Shown here: positions 12,501 through 19,131 of the stretch, piece by piece
Position numbering within the stretch: the stretch's first letter is position 1
How the letters are laid out: each line of letters starts with the position of its first letter
DNA from: ARS1285 sp038045965
GTDB taxonomy: Archaea > Nanobdellota > Nanobdellia > Pacearchaeales > GW2011-AR1
Length of the DNA stretch: 19,131 bases
Direction: 5' to 3'
Assembly: GCA_038045965.1 (NCBI GenBank)
Contig: JBBSXD010000013.1
Coordinates: 1-19,131, forward strand
Program-made: the position numbers and the translations under genes
The notes under the pieces: model-generated
Told to the model about the DNA's origin: nothing
Seen by the model: the letters and a program-made list of their open reading frames with translations, nothing else
The model's database searches: none

Positions 12501-14066
12501 TTAGAATAAAGTTTTTTGTCCTTTATCTTCTGTTAATTTTAATTCTTTTCCTTTATCTAACTCTTCTTTTATTGAAGCTATAGATTTGTACATTTTTTTC
12601 TCTCTACTTAAAGCTGTATAATAAAATATCTCGTCTAAAGTATCTAGGGTAATTAATATGGTTGATTTTCCTTTCATTAATCTTGCAGTTCTACCTCTTC
12701 TTTGAATTGAACGAATTGCTGAAGGGATTGGTTCATAAAATATTACTGAATTTACTTCTGGGATATCCAGTCCTTCTTCCGCTATAGATGTGGCACATAT
12801 TATATTTATTTTTCCATCTCTAAAATCTTGAATTATTTCTTTTTGTTCTTTTTGAGATAAACCAGAGTTTATTTTCTTTGCTTGACCGACAAAAATTTTT
12901 GATCTAATTCCTTGTATTTTATTCAATTCCTCTGAAATCTTAAATACAGTATCTCTAAATTGTGAAAATATTATTGTTTTATTTTTTGGATTTTTATTTA
13001 TAGCTTCTTCTATTATAGAAATTAATTGAAGTAATTTTGGATGTTCAATTTTTTCTGATAGTAGTTCATTTATTTTTATAGAAGCTAAATTAAATTCTTT
13101 ATTTTTTGTTATTGTCTGAACAGCTTTTGATTGTTTTTTTGCCGCTTGTTCATATATATTTCTTATATAATTTTGAGTTGTATAGAGAGTTTGGGTTTCA
13201 AACAATTCTATTAGATGAGAAATTTTTATGGCTTGAGCTGCTACGCTAGTTCCTACTAATTTATTAAAGTTTTTTCTTCCATAATTCATACTAGACATAA
13301 GTTGCTGTTGCAATTTTATTATGTTGGTTTTTGTAGGTGGAAGAAATAATAATTTTCTGTTTTTTAATTCTTGTACTTTTTTATTATAAATTGATTTTAA
13401 TAATCCATCAATTTCTTTGAATTTTTCTGTAAACTCTAACCTTATAATGTTAAATTCTAATTCTTGTAAATATTCTTTTACATCTTCAGAATCTCTGGTT
13501 CTAACTTCTATTGATTCTATTCCTAAATTAATAGATATTTGTTTTATTTTTTCTTTATCAACTCCAGGACTAGCAGTTAATCCAAGAATTCTCTGATTTT
13601 TTGCCTGTTCTTTGTATTTTTCAGATATAAAAGTGTATGAATAATTTTTTAGACATCTATGACATTCATCTTGAATTAAAAGAGTGACATCTTCTAAAGA
13701 ATAAAGGTTGTTTTTTAGGTCATTATAGATACATTGCGGAGTTGAAAAAATAATATCTGAATTTTCCCATAATTTTTTTCTTATTTTAGATTGAGTTTTT
13801 CCTGTGAATAAAATAAGTTCTGCAAAAAGTTCTGGCAAATGTTTTTGGAAATAGGATAAATGTTGTTCTGCTAATGGTTTGGTAGGAGCTAAAAATAATG
13901 TTTTTGTTTTTGGAAATTTTTTCTGGGTATATATCGAGAGCATTAAAGCTATTAATGTTTTTCCTATTCCTGTAGGAAGAATTACTAAACAATTTTTTTC
14001 TTTACATGTTTCAAATATTTTTTGCTGATATTCTCTTGGTTTTATAGAAGAAAGTATTTCATTCAT
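12501..14066 (-). CDS. Hef/FANCM-type superfamily 2 helicase
   Basis: A 521-residue DEAH-box-related helicase matching the N-terminal half of archaeal Hef and eukaryotic FANCM. Motifs: Walker A PTGIGKT (31-37), APTKPLAEQH (60-69), DECH (133-136), GLTASPG (162-168), the helical insert typical of Hef (about 215-340), IIFSQFRDT (365-373), ATSIAEEGLDIPEV (425-438) and QRRGRTAR (455-462). It would remodel stalled forks and branched DNA. The protein ends with KGQKTLF, which resembles a shortened PCNA-binding (PIP) motif; that is tentative. The nuclease gene follows after 10 nt in a different frame. Both domains are complete, which speaks for a true gene split rather than a sequencing error. Confidence 0.9.
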   Translation of the reverse strand: MNEILSSIKPREYQQKIFETCKEKNCLVILPTGIGKTLIALMLSIYTQKKFPKTKTLFLAPTKPLAEQHLSYFQKHLPELFAELILFTGKTQSKIRKKLWENSDIIFSTPQCIYNDLKNNLYSLEDVTLLIQDECHRCLKNYSYTFISEKYKEQAKNQRILGLTASPGVDKEKIKQISINLGIESIEVRTRDSEDVKEYLQELEFNIIRLEFTEKFKEIDGLLKSIYNKKVQELKNRKLLFLPPTKTNIIKLQQQLMSSMNYGRKNFNKLVGTSVAAQAIKISHLIELFETQTLYTTQNYIRNIYEQAAKKQSKAVQTITKNKEFNLASIKINELLSEKIEHPKLLQLISIIEEAINKNPKNKTIIFSQFRDTVFKISEELNKIQGIRSKIFVGQAKKINSGLSQKEQKEIIQDFRDGKINIICATSIAEEGLDIPEVNSVIFYEPIPSAIRSIQRRGRTARLMKGKSTILITLDTLDEIFYYTALSREKKMYKSIASIKEELDKGKELKLTEDKGQKTLF

Positions 14067-14103
14067 AATTTAATAAATTCTATTAGTTTATTAAATTTTT
14101 TGG

Positions 14104-14159
14104 GATGTCATGAATCTGACAAAACAAACCAATTTAGTGTGTGATGATTTCTGAATATC
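14104..14159 (-). repeat. Intergenic hairpin element, copy C
   Basis: On the minus strand: 5' arm GATATTCAGAAATC, inner segment ATCACACAC, loop TAAA, TTGGTTTGT, unpaired TTTGTCA, 3' arm GATTCATGACATC. The outer stem forms with one bulged T, one mismatch and G-T pairs. The inner 9-nt arms no longer pair well, yet the 9-4-9-7 spacing is exactly that of copy A. It lies 37 nt upstream of the helicase start codon. The plus strand also begins with TTTTTTGGGATG, as copy B does. Confidence 0.65.
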
Positions 14160-14233
14160 TTAACCAATGAAAATAAAAAATATTCTTGCGATCACAAAAT
14201 TTAAAGAATTTTTTTGGAAACAAACTTTAATCT

Positions 14234-15616
14234 TTAAAGTGTAGTTGCCTCATTGTTTTTTGATAATATAGAAATTATATAAATTATTGCTATAATTAAA
14301 ATTATTAGAAAAATTAGCAATAAAATGGGTATAGCATAATTTTGCAAAAATGTTTGTTTAATAATTGGTTTGTTTGATGGACTAGCTTGATTTATTTTCT
14401 TAATTTCTATATTATTTTCATTTATGATATTTCCTGTTAATAAATTACAATTTTTTATATTTAAAATTATACTCTCATAAGTTTTGTCAGAATAATCTAA
14501 ATTTAGATTTATTTTATAATCCCCTTGATTTATATTAGGTGTAGTAAATTCAACATTTTTAATATAAATAGAATTTTCTTTATCTTGATCTAGATTAAAT
14601 TTATCTTGGTATAATATGTTTAGATCTTTGTTTTCAATAGATAGTACTATATCTTTTTGATCAATTTTTCCTATATTAATTATCTCAATAAATAAATTGT
14701 TTTTTTCATTAGGACAAGATTCTAATGAATCTAATTTTAGTTTTGAAAAAATTAGATCATTTTTCTCTTTGTTTATTTCTAAATCATAATTTATTATAAT
14801 CTCTTGTTTTATACCATAATTTGTTTTACCAGTTATTTTTAATTCTAAGTCGTATTCTTCTTCTTCAATTATTAATGGCAATTCTATTTCTATTTCTTCA
14901 CTATCATCTTCATTTGTTTTAAGATCTTTAAATTTAGTTTGTTCGTCTAAATTATTTTTTATATCTTTAATTTTTATTTTTGCTTTAATATCTTCTATTT
15001 TTAAATTTTCATCATATTTATAGTTATTTTCTATTTCGATTTTAAAATTTATTTTTGAGCCTGGTTTTGCTTCTATTATTCCCCCATCCTCATCAGCATC
15101 GGATTGTTTTTTACCATCAGTATAAATTTTTATTTCGTTTAGTTTTAAAGGATTGCATATTTCATTGAGATTTTTGAATGCAGGTTTTGGATCGTCAAAT
15201 TTTCCATAACTTAGAGCGATTAGATCATTTTCTTTTGTACAATAATGTCCATCAAAAGAAGTTATATCATTGTTCCAGCAAGAATTTCCACCATCGAATC
15301 CTACTGGCATATATTCCCAATTATTTCCTGTTCCTTTTAAAAATCTCCAATATTTTCCAGAATAGGAACATCCGGTTCCAGATACTGAATCACCTATTCC
15401 GTTAATTTGACAAAGTTGATGACCGAAAGGTCCTGGATCTGCCCATAAAGTAAACAAAGATAATTTAGATAAAAGTTCATAACCATTTGTGTTTTCTGAT
15501 GCAGATATACATTGAATATGGTTAGATCCATCTGGAAAATGAATCAGCACTCCTACATTTTCTGCAGATACAAGTGGGATTAATATTAAGATTATAATTA
15601 GGTTTTTAAAATTCAT
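14234..15616 (-). CDS. DUF4430-like (transcobalamin-type) surface protein
   Basis: A 460-residue exported protein. A signal peptide (1-18, ending VSA) is followed by a DUF4430-like domain (about 19-150) with the usual YELLSKL, GCSYSGKYWRFLKGTGNNWEYMPVG and late GKFDDP landmarks and several Cys for disulfides. Then come two Ig/CARDB-like beta regions (about 160-275 and 285-395, the first very acidic), a Ser/Pro/Lys-rich stalk and a C-terminal membrane anchor (about 425-448). DUF4430 domains resemble the beta domain of transcobalamin and often stand beside ECF transporter S components, suggesting vitamin capture at the cell surface. Its first 11 nt overlap the end of the S-component gene, so the two are coupled. 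Ligand identity is inferred. Confidence 0.75.
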   Translation of the reverse strand: MNFKNLIIILILIPLVSAENVGVLIHFPDGSNHIQCISASENTNGYELLSKLSLFTLWADPGPFGHQLCQINGIGDSVSGTGCSYSGKYWRFLKGTGNNWEYMPVGFDGGNSCWNNDITSFDGHYCTKENDLIALSYGKFDDPKPAFKNLNEICNPLKLNEIKIYTDGKKQSDADEDGGIIEAKPGSKINFKIEIENNYKYDENLKIEDIKAKIKIKDIKNNLDEQTKFKDLKTNEDDSEEIEIELPLIIEEEEYDLELKITGKTNYGIKQEIIINYDLEINKEKNDLIFSKLKLDSLESCPNEKNNLFIEIINIGKIDQKDIVLSIENKDLNILYQDKFNLDQDKENSIYIKNVEFTTPNINQGDYKINLNLDYSDKTYESIILNIKNCNLLTGNIINENNIEIKKINQASPSNKPIIKQTFLQNYAIPILLLIFLIILIIAIIYIISILSKNNEATTL

Positions 15617-16316
15617 TAGTTTCTACACTTTTTTGTTTTAACTTTGATATAAAATTTTTACACATCTCTATCTCATTTAATTTAGCTTTTTTAAATATTA
15701 TTGTCTTTGATTTAGGTAATATGGAAGCAAATATTATATTTGATATTAAATGAGTTATGGAAAAAGGGATAGCTGTAATGAAAGAAGTTAGAATACCATA
15801 AAATAATATTCCAGACATTGTATTAATGGAAATTTCAAATATTATTGTTGATAAGGTTATAGCTAGAACAGATTTTATCAAGGTTGGTTTTTTTAGAATT
15901 ATTCCTCCTAAAGCTCCAGAAATAATCCCGCTTAAAACATGAACAAATGTCCATGGGCCTTGTCCCCCAAACATAAAAAAATTAGATAAGTACCAACTAG
16001 AAGCTCCAATACCAATACCTTTTTTTATTCCAAATAAAGAACCGGCTAATAATGCTACAAAAGTAATAGGTTCTATACTAGGAAGTGGTTGTAATAATAT
16101 TCTCCCTAAAACTGCAATAATGATTAAAGAAAAAATTATTAATATCTCTTCTAATTTTAATAGAGAAAGATGTTTCTGCAGTAAATGTAAAGAAAGTTTC
16201 TGATTTAATAAATTTTGTTGATTTTCATAATTAAAGTTAAATTTACTAACTTTTTTATTTTCTATTATTATTTCAGGAGATAAATCGAGCCTTTTTTTAA
16301 TTGAGAATTTTTTCAT
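15606..16316 (-). CDS. ECF-type transporter S component (vitamin uptake)
   Basis: A 236-residue membrane protein. A basic, cytoplasmic N-terminal region of about 55 residues precedes about five or six spans. LGRILLQPLPSIEPITFVAL followed by AGSLFGIKKGIGIGASSWYLSNFFMFGGQGPWT (about 70-122) is the pattern of energy-coupling-factor S components, which bind vitamins or cofactors in the membrane. The overlap with the DUF4430-like surface protein points to a cobalamin-type or related substrate (inference). No EcfT or EcfA ATPase genes are in the window, so a shared energising module elsewhere would be needed. A TATA-like TATATATAAG on the minus strand (about 16336-16346) lies about 25 nt before the ATG. 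Confidence 0.78.
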   Translation of the reverse strand: MKKFSIKKRLDLSPEIIIENKKVSKFNFNYENQQNLLNQKLSLHLLQKHLSLLKLEEILIIFSLIIIAVLGRILLQPLPSIEPITFVALLAGSLFGIKKGIGIGASSWYLSNFFMFGGQGPWTFVHVLSGIISGALGGIILKKPTLIKSVLAITLSTIIFEISINTMSGILFYGILTSFITAIPFSITHLISNIIFASILPKSKTIIFKKAKLNEIEMCKNFISKLKQKSVETNEF

Positions 16317-16356
16317 ATATATTTTTAGATTTTATCTTATATATAGTTTATTGTAG

Positions 16357-17088
16357 TTAAATTAACAAAATCAGCAAAGATAAAATTGAGAATATTATGA
16401 TTAGAAATGACCATAGCAATGTTGTTCCGAAGAAAATCTTTGTTCCATCTAATTGACTTATGGGAAGCAAATTCCAAAAACCGAAATATATAGAATATTT
16501 AGTTAAACTATATCCGAAAAAAGGAAAATAAGGTTTTAATAGTAATCCTACAAAAGCTAAAAAAAGAAGCATATAAAATCCTGTTGCAGCAGTATACGAT
16601 AGATCATTTTCATTAATTAATTCTTTTCTTCTAGATCCCCTTGGACCATGTTTTTTTAATATTCTAACTTCTTCTATATTTTCTGCATCAAATTGTAAAA
16701 ATGAAAAAGGTTTTAGATATCCAATTGTGAATATAGCTAAGAAAAATGGGACTATTAATCCTAATGGAAAAGGAATTTTAAAATGAGCTCTTGTGTACCA
16801 CCACCACCTTATTAATTTCCAATCCGAATGTTCTATTTTTATAGCATAATGATAAGCAGATAATTTTTTTATGGCAGTTGTAGATATTATTATAAGAGAG
16901 AAAATTAGTAAAGTGGAAAAGATTTTTATTGGGTCATCATTAGGGATTAATGGAATAAAACTAATGAATGAAGCAATAATTATAAAAATTATCATCCAGA
17001 TTATTTCTTTTTTTGTAAATATCCAAAATATTGGATCTGCTATTATTGGTTTGTAATCTTTAAAAACTTTTATTCTTTGTTTAAGCAT
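16357..17088 (-). CDS. Site-2-protease-like (M50-like) membrane protein lacking HExxH
   Basis: A 243-residue protein with about five or six spans. The C-terminal signature FGFWNLLPISQLDGTKIFFG (about 202-221) matches the second metal motif of M50/site-2 proteases (N-x-x-P-x-x-x-LDG), with Asp214. The expected HExxH in an early membrane helix is not present; the matching region reads TAIKKLSAYHYAIKIEH (71-87). Active proteases of this family need HExxH to bind zinc, so this is probably an inactive homologue with a chaperone-like or regulatory role, or a highly diverged enzyme. It is followed on the same strand by the S component after 40 nt, but that gene has its own TATA box. It is divergent from the PRC-barrel gene. 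Confidence 0.6.
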   Translation of the reverse strand: MLKQRIKVFKDYKPIIADPIFWIFTKKEIIWMIIFIIIASFISFIPLIPNDDPIKIFSTLLIFSLIIISTTAIKKLSAYHYAIKIEHSDWKLIRWWWYTRAHFKIPFPLGLIVPFFLAIFTIGYLKPFSFLQFDAENIEEVRILKKHGPRGSRRKELINENDLSYTAATGFYMLLFLAFVGLLLKPYFPFFGYSLTKYSIYFGFWNLLPISQLDGTKIFFGTTLLWSFLIIIFSILSLLILLI

Positions 17089-17153
17089 TTTTAATAGAAT
17101 ATAATTTTATTAATAAAGTTATTGTTGGGAAATGTCTTTGCATCATGGAAAAG

Positions 17154-17161
17154 TATTTAAA
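17154..17161 (+). promoter_or_regulatory. TATA box of the PRC-barrel gene
   Basis: TATTTAAA is centred about 26 nt before the ATG at 17183. The same 94-nt spacer also holds the minus-strand TATA-like TTTATTAATAAAA (about 17102-17114) for the divergent M50-like gene. Confidence 0.5.
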
Positions 17162-17182
17162 TTGTAATAATATGAAAGTAAT

Positions 17183-17506
17183 ATGTTGAAAATAAAAAGG
17201 TTGACAGAAGTTATTGGCAAGAAAGTTTATACTGATGCTGGTGATTATTTTGGAGAAATAGAAGAAAGTAATTTAGTAGAGAATAAAGTGGAGAGTTGGA
17301 GAATAAGAGTTGTAGGTAATGTTGGAAGTTTTTTGGGAGGGGCTAGAGGAGTTATAATTCCCCATCAATTTGTTAGAGCTGTGGGAGATGTTGTTATAAT
17401 AAGCAAGTCTAGTTTGCCCTTGGATGAATCCAATTCTGAAGTGCAGGAAACAGTTGATCTTTCTCAGAGTAGTGGAGATTATCAAGAAATTAGCGTTAAA
17501 AGATAA
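17183..17506 (+). CDS. PRC-barrel domain protein
   Basis: A 107-residue protein. Residues 1-75 form a PRC-barrel: the opening RLTEVIGKKVYTDAGDYFGEIEE is the standard start, followed by a strand-rich core ending VIIPHQFVRAVGDVVIIS. The tail (about 78-107) is polar and Ser/Glu-rich. PRC-barrel proteins in archaea are small cytosolic adaptors; some bind RNA or ribosomal components, and several associate with the division protein CdpB/SepF systems. Which role applies here cannot be read from the sequence. It has its own TATA box. The spacer after it is rich in T-runs. Confidence 0.85.
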   Translation: MLKIKRLTEVIGKKVYTDAGDYFGEIEESNLVENKVESWRIRVVGNVGSFLGGARGVIIPHQFVRAVGDVVIISKSSLPLDESNSEVQETVDLSQSSGDYQEISVKR

Positions 17507-17507
17507 T

Positions 17508-17565
17508 TAATTATTTCTTTGATTGATTTTTGTTAATTAGTTTTTGTGTTTATTTTTTCTGGGTT
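17508..17565 (+). terminator. T-rich terminator-like tract after the PRC-barrel gene
   Basis: Several runs of four to six T lie within 60 nt of the stop codon with no stable hairpin. This fits archaeal T-tract-dependent termination. The rest of the spacer to 17682 shows only a TATA-like element (next entry). Confidence 0.35.
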
Positions 17566-17651
17566 TTATCTTGAAGTGTGTTAAATTTCCTGGCTGGGTT
17601 TATTTTTAGAATACTAATTAAATTTTTAAATTAAAAAAGTTTAAATAAGAT

Positions 17652-17660
17652 AAATATTTA
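17652..17660 (+). promoter_or_regulatory. TATA box and weak ribosome binding site of the gene at 17683
   Basis: AAATATTTA is centred about 27 nt before the ATG at 17683. A GAGG (17672-17675) eight bases before the ATG could act as a short Shine-Dalgarno site. Confidence 0.4.
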
Positions 17661-17682
17661 GTTGTATAAATGAGGAATTATA

Positions 17683-17877
17683 ATGGATCTGATTAAAGAA
17701 TTATCTTGTAAAATTGAAAGAAAGATTTATGGAGATAATATTCAAATAATTTCTGAATCTGCTGAAGATATTCCTGTTAGAGTTAGATTTAGAAATCCTC
17801 TTGGAGAATTGGTAGAAAGAATATGTCGCGATGAGTGGGATATAACTAAATATAATTTAGGAGATAATTATCCTTAA
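17683..17877 (+). CDS. Small hypothetical protein
   Basis: A 64-residue soluble protein: a short N-terminal helix (MDLIKELSCKIERKIYG) followed by beta-like segments (IQIISESAEDIPVRVRFRNPLGELVERI) and a polar tail. I do not recognise a family. A TATA box and a short GAGG site precede the ATG. The gene ends 1 nt before the multi-pass membrane protein, so the two are probably co-transcribed and translationally coupled. No function is proposed. Confidence 0.6.
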   Translation: MDLIKELSCKIERKIYGDNIQIISESAEDIPVRVRFRNPLGELVERICRDEWDITKYNLGDNYP

Positions 17878-17878
17878 T

Positions 17879-18382
17879 ATGGTAGAACCTTTTTTAATTC
17901 ATCCTTATTTTTTAGATTATGTTCTTCCTTTTGTTTTAGTGTTTACTTTAATATTTGCGATTTTACAGAGGACAAAACTTTTAGGTGAAGAAAAAAAACA
18001 AGTGGATGCTTTAGTAGGATTAGTTGTTGGCTTGATATTAATTGCTTTTCCGTCGGCTAGAAGCATTGTTGTTTTATTGATGCCTTTTTTGGCAGTTAGT
18101 GCAGTTTTGCTATTAGTTTTTATGTTGCTTTATGGATTTATAATGGGAAAAAGTGATGGAGATGTTTTAGATAAAGGATGGAAAAGAACTTTTGGGGCGA
18201 TATTGGCTTTAGCTTTAATAACATTTTTTTTGATAATAACTGGATATTGGGATAGTGTTTATTATTATTTTTTTGGAAGCAATTATAGACAAATTTGGGC
18301 AAATATAATTTTGGTTTTGGCTATTGCTGCAGCAATAGGCGCTGTTTTATTTGGAGAAAAAGTTAATAGTAAAAGTGGATAA
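17879..18382 (+). CDS. Multi-pass membrane protein, unknown
   Basis: A 167-residue protein with about five membrane spans (about 13-31, 42-60, 64-88, 104-124, 141-160) and short loops. Its start, HPYFLDYVLPFVLVFTLIFAILQ, resembles that of the partial protein at the window end (FAYVLPFLMIFA), so the two may be paralogues. The conserved loop after the first span (RTKLLGEEKKQVDALVG) is the only strongly polar part. I know no function for this type. It follows the 64-residue protein after 1 nt. Confidence 0.7.
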   Translation: MVEPFLIHPYFLDYVLPFVLVFTLIFAILQRTKLLGEEKKQVDALVGLVVGLILIAFPSARSIVVLLMPFLAVSAVLLLVFMLLYGFIMGKSDGDVLDKGWKRTFGAILALALITFFLIITGYWDSVYYYFFGSNYRQIWANIILVLAIAAAIGAVLFGEKVNSKSG

Positions 18383-18423
18383 GTAAAAATGTTTAGATAC
18401 TTGTATAACTTAAAGTTTATACT

Positions 18424-18632
18424 ATGGTATTAACAAGAATTAAATCATGGGAAATTCTTTTGGTATTCCTATATCTGGAGAAGAAGTTAGAAAAAGAAAT
18501 TTAAGTGATGGTGAGAAAGTTGTTGTAGAGATATATAAGATAGACGACTTCAGAAAAATAGCAGGGATTTTAAAAACTAAAATTAGCGGGCAGAATTTTA
18601 AGAATGAAGTGAGAAAAGGATGGAAAAATTAA
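18424..18632 (+). pseudogene. VapB-type (AbrB-fold) antitoxin, frameshifted near its start
   Basis: The frame from 18447 encodes 61 residues beginning MGNSFGIPIS, with the AbrB-type swapped-hairpin motif, then ILKTKISGQNFKNEVRKGW, the usual toxin-binding tail. Complete VapB proteins begin with a strand before GNSFG (as in RIKKWGNS). That strand is found immediately upstream in another frame, from the ATG at 18424 (MVLTRIKSWE). One missing G in the GGG run near 18449-18451 would join them into MVLTRIKSWGNSFGIP. An in-frame stop at 18441-18443 blocks extension of the downstream frame. It is therefore a frameshifted antitoxin, or possibly a sequencing error. The decayed toxin follows after 1 nt. 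Confidence 0.65.
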
Positions 18633-18633
18633 T

Positions 18634-18926
18634 ATGTATTTTTTTGATAGTTATGCTTTTTTTGAGATATTAAAAAATAATCTTAATTACCAAAAATATT
18701 ATCAAGTACCTCTTATAACTATTAAAATGAATTTAAAGATTATTGTGTAGAAATAACTAATGAAATTATTAAAAAAGCATGCCAGTTTAGAATTAAAAAT
18801 AGTAAGAAAGAATTATCTTACATTGATTGTTTAGAATATATTATAGCTTTGGAAAGGAATATAAAGTTTCTAACTGGTGATGAAGGATTCAAAGATATAA
18901 AAGAGAATGTAGAATTTGTCAAATAG
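18634..18926 (+). pseudogene. VapC PIN-domain toxin, frameshifted and internally deleted
   Basis: The first frame (18634-18750) reads MYFFDSYAFFEILKNN, the normal VapC start with catalytic Asp5, and stops after 38 residues. A second frame begins at 18738 with DYCVEIT and continues through KKACQFRIKNSKKELSYIDCLEY and FLTGDEGFKDI to the stop at 18924-18926, the normal VapC C-terminal half with two more acidic residues. Together they give about 97 residues against roughly 130 in the family, so some 35 residues in the middle are missing, including the region of the conserved Glu. A working ribonuclease is not expected. The upstream antitoxin also carries a frameshift, fitting joint decay. Confidence 0.75.
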
Positions 18927-18967
18927 AATAAAAAATCTTGTAAAATATTAAAAAATAAAAAGTAGAA

Positions 18968-18980
18968 ATATATATAAATA
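18968..18980 (+). promoter_or_regulatory. TATA-like box of the last gene
   Basis: ATATATAAATATA lies about 33-45 nt upstream of the ATG at 19013, leaving a short leader. Confidence 0.4.
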
Positions 18981-19012
18981 TAAGTTTTCTTAAAGTGTAA
19001 AGAGTGTGTAAG

Positions 19013-19131
19013 ATGTCAGTTTTATTTTATCAAGTGCGAGGATTTTTTGGTTATTCCATTGGAGATGTGTTAAATAGATGGGCTGATTTGGGAGTTTTTG
19101 CATATGTGCTTCCATTTTTAATGATTTTTGC
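19013..19131 (+). CDS. Membrane protein, N-terminal fragment cut by the window edge
   Basis: The first 39 residues are visible (MSVLFYQVRGFFGYSIGD and on) and the frame runs off the window. A hydrophobic span starts near residue 28 with GVFAYVLPFLMIFA. This resembles LDYVLPFVLVFTLIFA in the membrane protein at 17879, in the same position relative to the N terminus. The two are probably members of one family. A TATA-like box precedes it. Confidence 0.6.
   Translation, partial: MSVLFYQVRGFFGYSIGDVLNRWADLGVFAYVLPFLMIF

Noticed and set aside
2622..14159. CRISPR array, because of several similar palindromic repeats
   Set aside because: The copies are kilobases apart (only two adjacent), differ in sequence and have no regular spacers; no cas gene is present.
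14234..15616. S-layer or adhesin gene
   Set aside because: The beta-rich stalk could suggest this, but the N-terminal DUF4430-like pattern and the overlap with an ECF S component favour ligand capture.

Overview
The window looks like a chromosomal segment of a small-genome DPANN-type archaeon, with Pacearchaeota/Woesearchaeota-like lineages fitting best. The DNA is strongly AT-rich. It carries a eukaryote/archaeal-type tyrosyl-tRNA synthetase, the diphthamide enzyme Dph6, a Hef/XPF-type helicase and nuclease, ThpR, a PRC-barrel protein and an archaeal TGS GTPase. Many start codons have a TATA-like box centred about 25-29 nt upstream, which fits leaderless archaeal transcripts. The lineage call is an inference from gene content, not from a marker-gene tree.

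Layout. 1-709: non-coding lead-in, then a RelBE-type toxin-antitoxin pair. 822-1133: possible small Ca-binding lipoprotein with a non-AUG start. 1215-2616: M29 aminopeptidase, converging with a membrane-anchored OB-fold protein. 2775-4622: TyrRS and a SIMPL-domain protein. 4619-6054 (minus strand): TGS-domain GTPase followed by a second RelE/ribbon-helix-helix pair. 6088-7828: tight operon of AAG-type DNA glycosylase, Dph6 and a class I glutamine amidotransferase, joined by ATGA overlaps. 7870-9072: M16 peptidase. 9099-9713 (minus): two small membrane proteins. 9826-11155: arginase-fold protein with lost metal ligands, then ThpR. 11180-11315: two tandem hairpins. 11363-11839: unknown protein. 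11825-14066 (minus): Hef split into separate nuclease and helicase genes. 14234-16316 (minus): ECF-type S component overlapping a DUF4430-like surface protein, a probable vitamin (cobalamin-like) uptake pair. 16357-17088 (minus): site-2-protease-like membrane protein without a recognisable HExxH. 17183-18382: PRC-barrel protein, small unknown protein and multi-pass membrane protein. 18424-18926: decaying VapBC pair. 19013-end: start of a membrane protein resembling the one at 17879.

The most unusual signal is a family of intergenic hairpins with one shared plan: an outer stem with a single bulged base, an inner 9-bp stem with a 4-nt TAAA/TTTA loop, and a 6-8 nt T-rich bulge on one side only. 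Copies lie at 2622-2675, 11180-11259, 11262-11315 and 14104-14159. Read with the bulge on the 3' side, each points toward a nearby downstream gene. Outer-stem bases differ between copies while pairing is largely kept, as in a conserved structured RNA or a recombinase-recognised palindrome.

Other points worth attention are the arginase-like protein in which three metal-ligand Asp are Asn and one ligand His is Glu, the coupling of Dph6 with a glutaminase-like subunit, and three toxin-antitoxin loci within 19 kb, one of them visibly breaking down.
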